Origin: Bufo bufo
Lineage: Eukaryota; Chordata; Amphibia; Anura; Bufonidae
Length of the DNA stretch: 64,000 bases
Direction of reading: 5' to 3'
NCBI RefSeq assembly: GCF_905171765.1
Contig: NC_053392.1
Span: forward strand, 341,031,010 to 341,095,009
Shown here: positions 58,266-64,000 of the stretch, piece by piece
How positions within the stretch are numbered: position 1 is the first letter of the stretch
How the letters are laid out: each line of letters begins with the position of its first letter
Notes under the pieces: model-generated
Database searches by the model: none
The model's input: the letters and a program-made list of their open reading frames with translations, nothing else
What the model was told of the DNA's origin: nothing
Position numbers and translations under genes: made by a program

Positions 58266-59478
58266 TTAATAGTGACTGTACTCTAGGGTTTCATTCAACC
58301 CATATGGGACAAGTGTATTGAATCTATATATCCAGTACATTTCCCTCCGGCATAACTGCGTATATGACTGCGATACGGTATCGATCGGAGTCAATTTTAA
58401 ACCATCAAAACAGCCCCCATGTCTCTCTGAGAAATGCTTTGATACACCATGTTTTAAAAATTGCCGTTGAATATTGGAGCGGTGTTGATTTAATCACTCC
58501 CTAACTGTGTGGGTTGTACGGCCAATGTACTGGAGGCCACAAGGGCATTCCAACATATAAATTGCATTCTTTGTGGTGCAATTCATATGGTATTTTAATT
58601 TAATCGTTTCACCAGTATTTTGAATAGTAACGGTGTCAACATTATTAGAAATACTAAGGCAACACATACATCGTTTAGAACCACAGCGAAAAGACCCTTT
58701 TATTAGAGAGTCTGGGTCTTTGTTTGGGACCTTGGGGTCTGCTGCGGTGAGTTTGGGGCAGGAGGGGGCTACCATACTTTTTAAAGTTTCTGCTCGTCTA
58801 AAAGTGATCATGGGTTTAGTGGGAAGGGATTGTGATGGAGGATGGGCCAATGTTTCTGAAGAGTCAATCTAATTTGGCCGTGAAAGGAATTGTATCTGGT
58901 AAAAAAAGATAATTGTATCTGGTAAATTGTATCTGGTAAAAAAAGTAGAAAATTTGATGGTTCGATTTTGGATGTTACTGTACGTGGCTTTAAGCACTCT
59001 GCCTGGCTCTCATTAAGGATTTTTGTTCTAGAATCTTGGATGAGATTTTTTGGATAACCCTTTTTCTTAAACCTCTTCTGTAGTACCTCCAATTGACTGA
59101 TTAGAATACTATCATCAGAACAGTTTCTTCGTACTCGCTTCATCTGTCCGTATGGAATATTTTTCTTCCATTTATGAAAGTGGCAGCTGGAGAAATCTAA
59201 GTAACTATTAGCATCCACTTCTTTGAAATGGGTGCTTGTTACAATATTATTCCCCTGGGCTTGGAGGTGGAGGTCTAAAAATACCCCAGTGTTTGAATGG
59301 GCCGTGAAGGACAAATTCCAACTGTTTTGATTTAATTCCTTGATGAAATACAATAAAGAGGGAGACCCATCTTTCCAAATTATAATAATATCGTCTATAA
59401 ATCTTTTATAGAAGACTATGCTTTTGTGGTGGAGGAGGCCTGCCTTACTCTCAAATGCCCCCATGGTACACTGGTAGG
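58266..59478 (-). pseudogene. Penelope-like RT C-terminus and GIY-YIG endonuclease
   Basis: RT residues start near YQCTMGAFESKAGLL and include the C motif YKRFIDDIIIIWK (FIDD). The thumb/connector follows (KRVRRNCSDDSILISQLEVL, FKKKGYPKNLI). Another frame from 58850 has Cys pairs (FRCGSKRCMCC) and the endonuclease start AIYMLECPCGLQYIGRTTH, with the YIG motif intact. A Trp-to-stop change near 58492 interrupts it. The rest, to YSHY and TAA at 58266, keeps the conserved Asn of LNETLEYSHY. Motifs A and B are missing. Confidence 0.9.
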
Positions 59479-59654
59479 TAGAGATGAGCAAATCAATTCT
59501 AAACTAATCCGATTCCATCTGAGTTTAGCAAAAATGTGTGCAAATTTGGGCACATTTTGGAAAGAGGGAGAGGAGGAGAAAGAGAGATAAAGAAGGAAAG
59601 GCTTAAAAAGAAAGACCATTGTACCTCAAATTTTGATCGATTCCCTCATCTCTA
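59479..59654. mobile_element. hAT-type MITE in Penelope-like 2
   Basis: It is flanked by CTGGTAGG at 59471-59478 and CTGGTAGA at 59655-59662, an 8-bp duplication with one mismatch. The ends TAGAGATGAGCAAATC and GATTCCCTCATCTCTA are inverted. It has the same terminal type as 11983-12504. Confidence 0.85.
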
Positions 59655-59662
59655 CTGGTAGA

Positions 59663-60226
59663 ACATTCCGAATTTGTTGATAGACAGACACATAGAAAGT
59701 AGAAAGAGAAGGTGATTTTTCCCTAGGGTAGATATCTGATTGATTTAGGGCCCGACTACCAGCACCCCACCAGTCAGCTAGTTGAAGAGGCACTTTGGTA
59801 ACTTTGTAGACCAGTGATGTCACGTTTATTGGTCACATGCCCTATGTGCATCTCAATCCTATTCATGTCTCATAAATGTTCTTAAAAGGTCAAAGAAAGT
59901 GTACATATATGAAAGAATTCAGTACCCCGAACAGATTATCTTACAGTTTGGTAATTCTCATTTCAAGGCAGCGGTCTCTTAATAACAATCCAATTTAATT
60001 TGTCATTACATGTTCCCTACTGTGTATAGTGGAAGAGCAGAATTCAACAAGTTATAATCGATTTGTGCAAATCACATTCTATGAAATGATCTATGAGTTT
60101 TTAGCTTCTTGTTTTCCATTTAAATGAAAAATATGTAAGTTTTATGACTGTACAAATATAGTGAACATATCACCCGGTAATTTCAAGGGTTCATTTTTAT
60201 TTCTTTTTTTTAACATGTAAAGCACA
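59663..60226. other. Unassigned, with T2-like MITE fragment
   Basis: 59750-59870 (CCCGACTACCAGCACCCC, then AATCCTATTCATG) matches the interior of the MITE at 23742-24029 in part. The remainder is AT-rich and without features. Confidence 0.4.
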
Positions 60227-61210
60227 TGTCACGGCTGAGGATGGGGAAAACCCTCAGCCGTGCGATGCCACGAGATGTTAGTGGCTGCTCGGCCAGGACA
60301 ACAGAATAAGGGAGCAGGTCACCTCCTAATGCATCCCTAATCTGACCCTAACTCCTAGCTGCATGAGCCGACATTGAAGGTAGGAGGGCTCATGCTCAGG
60401 AACCTCGGATCCCTACTCACCCTCTGCCGATCCCTGAACTAGGAGCTGGGTAGACCACCTGTTCCTCCTGGATACGGAGAAACAGGAGTCTAAACTGGCC
60501 GGGCTGCAAGGGGAACAGAAACAGACATATGGCAATGGCAGGTAAGTGCAACTAGTACCACACCTACCTGCCACAGACACAGAGCCTGGAACCCAAGTAT
60601 AAATGCTGCTGTCCACAACAACACAAGAGACAGAGCACACACCACACAGGAACCCAGAAAACCATACGCTGCAATAAATAAGCATAACACAAACACATCT
60701 TCATAACATCGTGTATCACAATTTATGACCACAAGGGTGGCCCTCACTGGCAGATGGAATAAGGGACCAGGAGGGTGCCTCCAGCTTACAAACAAGGCTG
60801 GAGTACCCCTCAGACATCAGGTCTCAACTGAGGCTTTATAGCCCATGTAGCCACACCCACACAGACACACCCAGTGGACACACACTAGGAAGGGAATTAA
60901 CCCTTCTCACACCAGGGAAGGGAAGACAGCAACTTAAAGGGAAAGTGCACACAACTCAAACCCTGTGCACACCAAACAGGGAATGTGCACACATATAAAG
61001 GCAAGTTGCCAGGTGCAACCGCATGCACATTGCAGCAATCTGCCCAGCACCAGCTCAGGCTGCCAAACTGCAATACAACCACATGTTGCCAGCGGCAACC
61101 ACAAGTGAGGCAACATACTAGCGGCCCCCACCTGTGGTTGAACAATCAAACCAGACCGCAGGCAACAGCATGCGGATACAGGAGTCACGACCATGATCAT
61201 GGTCGTGACA
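60227..61210 (+). repeat. Solo-LTR-like repeat (TGTCACGGCTGAG...GTGACA), copy 2
   Basis: It aligns with 43038-44033 from TGTCACGGCTGAG to CGTGACA (984 bp). Shared blocks include GGAGCAGGTCACCTCCTAAT, CAATGGCAGGTAAGTG and ACCACAAGGGTGGCCCTCAC. The flanks GCACA and CTACA do not give a clean duplication. Confidence 0.75.
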
Positions 61211-61910
61211 CTACATTTTTCTACATGATTCAAAGGAGTAAGGCCTTTTTTCCCCAGTGGGCATATGCACTTTAGTGTCTGCATTTTATTCATGCAACAC
61301 CCATACAATTCACAATTCTACTAAACCAGACTTAGATGACCGTTTTATCCTAGGGTCCTTTTACACAGCCAAAGGCATGGCCATAAGCCAATATAACGCA
61401 TTTATCAGCACTCGTTTAAAGGGTCTTTACACTAGAAAATGCAAACTTGTATTATTATTTATTTATTATTTATTATTTTTGCAACTGCATAAAAGATCGG
61501 ATTAAATGAGAAATGATTGCTGGGATTTTAAGGCTGGCTGTTGAGGAAGGGTTGAGACGCATGCATATATATACATATATGCATGCAAACACGTGCATGC
61601 ATGTATGATATATATATACATGCATTAATGGTCACTTCATAGGATGATGTGCGCGGATGTGCCCAGCATCTACGCACATCTGCCCTTAGTGGCCCACAGG
61701 GGCTCATGTTGGGCCCTGTGGGAAATGTGTGGTCCCTGGTTGATCTGTGCCCCCCTTATATGTGTCCCCTTATAGTTAGTATATATTTCCTGTCCCTCTC
61801 ATGTAGATATATATATATATATATGGGGATGTGTGTATGCAGTGCATACATCTATATATGTGTATCTGCCATGGCTCTCCCCCAGGTATATATATATATA
61901 TATATATATA
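61211..61910. repeat. Unassigned DNA with TA/CATG-rich repeats
   Basis: 61556-61625 alternates ATGCAT and TATATA and could adopt cruciform or Z-like forms. TA runs lie at 61806-61824 and 61885-61910. The stretch 61755-61880 shares TATATATATGGGG and CCCCAGGT phrases with 63760-63860, beyond the next element. Confidence 0.5.
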
Positions 61911-61974
61911 GAGATGAAAAAACGGACAGCACTCCAGGTAAAAGCTAGTGGTGTTTATTCACCCATGTGGATGG

Positions 61975-62010
61975 CAACGTTTCAGCTCATACAAGAGCCT
62001 TTTTCAAGCA
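61975..62010 (-). ncRNA. Hammerhead-like motif (Penelope-like 3), degraded
   Basis: On the minus strand: CTTGAAAAAGGCTC, loop TTGTATG, AGCTGAAACGTTGCC. The stem GGCTC/GAGCT (imperfect) and GAAACG are visible. The CUGAUGA box is not kept (CTTGAAAAA), so this is a structural relative and not an active core. Confidence 0.5.
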
Positions 62011-63129
62011 ATGAACACAATACAAAAGGGGGTATATATAGGCCAACCCCTATGACATCACAGTGTAATCAATTAACAACCAAGTACAATAAAGTGCAAA
62101 TAGTGCATATGAAATAAGTAGAAATATAAATATTGTAGTGCAAGATGCAAAAATGAATCGATAGTATATATCAAATACATTATATAATAAATGCATAATC
62201 GCAAAAAAGTGCATAAAGATAAATTGATTAATCAATACATATCAGGTGTGTAATAAAGTGTAGGTGGGAGGGACAAAACGATGCTGCCAAAGGGAGGGGG
62301 AGCGATGACATACCCAGTGCCGCCATCCATGCCACACATGTCGAACACCGCCATGTCCGGCGTTCAGGTGGATGCAGTGCGCAGGCGCCAAGTCGCGTGA
62401 GGAGCAAGATGTAACTTCCTCACATGACGTAGCCGGAGCATGCGCATTAGTGTAAAAAGCTTTGTCGGCCATCTTGGAAGTGGTAAAAACCTAAAATGGG
62501 AAAAACGCAGATAATAGACCGCATCAACGACGCGATGTTGTGTGATATCCTCACAGATAATAGTGAGAATATGCGCAAGATAGCAATGAAGAAACACTTA
62601 AATCAAAAAAGGGGGAAGATAAATGATACTAATCACTGTGTGTGCGCATAGCCTGATAACAGACAGAATAGCGCAAAACGGAAATAATGCCATTCACCTG
62701 ATTGTGTATCCATAAGGGACAGAGAAGAGAATGCATATAAAAATGCAACTCATCTCACCAATGCGCCAGTTGAGGCAATATACCAAGCAACAAAATGTTG
62801 CGGGCATGTCACAAAAAGGCCCACAGCTCCCAATGGACACACATTCAAAACAGGACACACAATTGATAGCATAATGTACCAAGTATAGAAAAAGTATGAA
62901 AAAAGTATAACCAAAGCAAAAAACAACATAAACACTGCATGGAAGCATGTAGGCAAATACGGAACACATCGGGTACGCATCACTTCTCCAACCCGCAGCA
63001 TCATTCTTGTCTGTGAAAAAATAAATGAATAAAATAAGAAAATGGCTTAATGGTGTTCATAGTACACTATGTACCATCAAAAAGTAGACACATATCGCAC
63101 ACATAACAATTGTGGGGCAAACCACTCCT

Positions 63130-63720
63130 CTAAACATATATCCCCGGATTGTAATCCGCATTAAGCCCGTTGGGTCTCAAGCTGTTGAGGGTATAAATCC
63201 AAAAAAGCTCTCTTTTTCTAAGGATCAACACCCTGTTGCCCCCACGTCTAGGCATGGGATGTGGTCAATGGCCCAACATTTAAGATCTCTTTCGGAGTGT
63301 TGAAGCTCCGTGAAATGTTTGGCAACAGGGAGATCCTTTCTCTTTTTGCGTATGGACAATCGATGATTGTTCAGCCGCGTTCTGAGATCCGTCGTCGACG
63401 TTTCACCCACATATAGTAATTTACACGGACAAATCAAAACATAAATTACATAATTGGAATTGCATGTGAGGTGAAATCGAATTGGGTAAGAAACTCCAGT
63501 GATGGGATGGACAAAGGTAGAACCCCTACCCATATATTTGCAGTCAATACAGCATAGACAGGGGAAACTACCCTTGCCATGTGTGGTTAAGGAGGTTTGA
63601 ACAGACTTGGACCTAGGTCCAATGTCTGCTCTGACAAGTTGGTCACGCAAATTTCTGGATCGACAGAAAGAGAAGAGGGGAGGGGATCTAAATTCTAAGA
63701 TCTCACTATGAGAAAGATCT
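63130..63720 (-). pseudogene. Penelope-like GIY-YIG endonuclease
   Basis: It reads DQLVRADIGPRSKSV, a Cys cluster (FPCLCCIDCKYM), then YVIYVLICPCKLLYVGETST, with IY and YVG matching the GIY-YIG pattern. LRTRLNNHRLSI and LPVAKHFTELQHS follow. Near 63255 the frame shifts and continues as GNRVLILRKRELFWIYTLNS, ending GIYV and TAG at 63130. The conserved Glu of RKRE and Asn of LNS-type motif remain. RT is missing. Confidence 0.88.
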
Positions 63721-63729
63721 CACTTTCTT

Positions 63730-63735
<6 letters not shown>

Positions 63736-63769
<34 letters not shown>
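63736..63769. repeat. (TA)n microsatellite
   Basis: A pure TA run directly at the truncated 5' edge of Penelope-like element 3. Confidence 0.95.
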
Positions 63770-63771
<2 letters not shown>

Positions 63772-64000
63772 GCCTATAACTGCCCATGTATGCCCCAGGT
63801 TTATAATGAGTATATATGTGTATATAGATGCGCCCCAAGTATCTATTTACATATATATACTTAAATGCCCCCCATAGGGACAGCGTTTAGCCAGTTCCTG
63901 CAGTGGGGTGGATATGTCTCCAGATGGCTGGTGACTTCAAAGGCTAAGAAATCAATTGATCCTTTTGTTGATTTTATCAGCCTAGTTACTTATGTTTGGG
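63770..64000. other. No supported feature
   Basis: It begins with TATATA and GCCCCA phrases shared with 61755-61880, then unassigned sequence to the end. Short open frames continue past the window edge and cannot be judged. Confidence 0.4.

Larger units (their letters stand above)
56700..59478 (-). mobile_element. Penelope-like retroelement 2
   Basis: The minus-strand RT C-terminal part and GIY-YIG endonuclease are followed by a 3' region holding a hammerhead-like motif (57218-57253) and GGAACGCAAA repeats near 57605 and 57680. The low-coordinate edge near 56700 is judged from GTGGAGCGCCAAGAGGAATT and is approximate. The high-coordinate side is cut by a hAT MITE, and no RT sequence is recognisable beyond it. 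Confidence 0.85.
61911..63735 (-). mobile_element. Penelope-like retroelement 3
   Basis: It sits between two TA runs. The low-coordinate part carries a hammerhead-like motif (61975-62010), and the minus-strand endonuclease frame lies at 63130-63720. RT is absent, so it is 5'-truncated. Its ends in TA runs on both sides suggest insertion into a microsatellite. Confidence 0.85.

Overview
This window looks like repeat-dense, gene-free DNA from a vertebrate, most likely a frog or toad. The evidence is the mix of mobile elements. There are many Tc1-like DNA transposons. Three Penelope-like retroelements carry hammerhead-ribozyme-like motifs. There is a DIRS element with a tyrosine recombinase, a Gmr1-like and a chromodomain Ty3/gypsy element, CR1-like and L1/Tx1-like LINE pieces, and many palindromic miniature elements, several with TTAA target duplications and TTAAAGG-type ends as described for Xenopus T2-MITEs. 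I found no host protein gene, no functional rRNA or tRNA gene, and nothing bacterial or viral in organisation. The species call is an inference from element content only.

Layout. 1-4.7 kb: the 3' end of a chromodomain gypsy element (+) abuts a Gmr1-like gypsy element (-) that is interrupted by a MITE. 4.7-10.6 kb: two Tc1 elements lie head to tail, each split by a TTAA-flanked element whose insertion can be read exactly. 10.6-16.3 kb: repeat-poor DNA with scattered MITEs. 16.3-21.9 kb: a Penelope-like element between two long inverted arms. 21.9-25.3 kb: MITEs. 25.3-27.2 kb: a nearly full-length Tc1 between TA microsatellites. 27.5-31.2 kb: a hAT element with an 8-bp duplication, containing a degraded Tc1 and a 41-bp minisatellite. 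31.9-33.2 kb: a non-autonomous hAT element carrying an inverted pair of tRNA-like sequences. 33.4-37.5 kb: a 48-bp minisatellite of about 73 copies, split by a solo LTR. 37.5-45.6 kb: a DIRS element broken by a CR1-like LINE and by a Tc1 that itself holds a solo LTR. 46.0-49.2 kb: another Tc1 with a solo LTR and a CR1 fragment inside it. 49.2-56.0 kb: MITEs, a short L1/Tx1 insertion and a 2.3-kb composite palindromic element. 56.7-59.7 kb and 61.9-63.7 kb: two more Penelope-like elements, separated by a solo LTR.

How the parts relate. The main biology is nested transposition. Nine insertions can be bounded to the base by target duplications or a matching empty site, which gives a relative order of events. 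All coding regions seen belong to mobile elements. All but one carry nonsense or frameshift lesions or have lost domains; the exception is the CR1-like reading frame, which is open but 5'-truncated. None is likely to be active. The very long open frames in the minisatellite are an artefact of a repeat unit of 48 = 3 x 16 bases.
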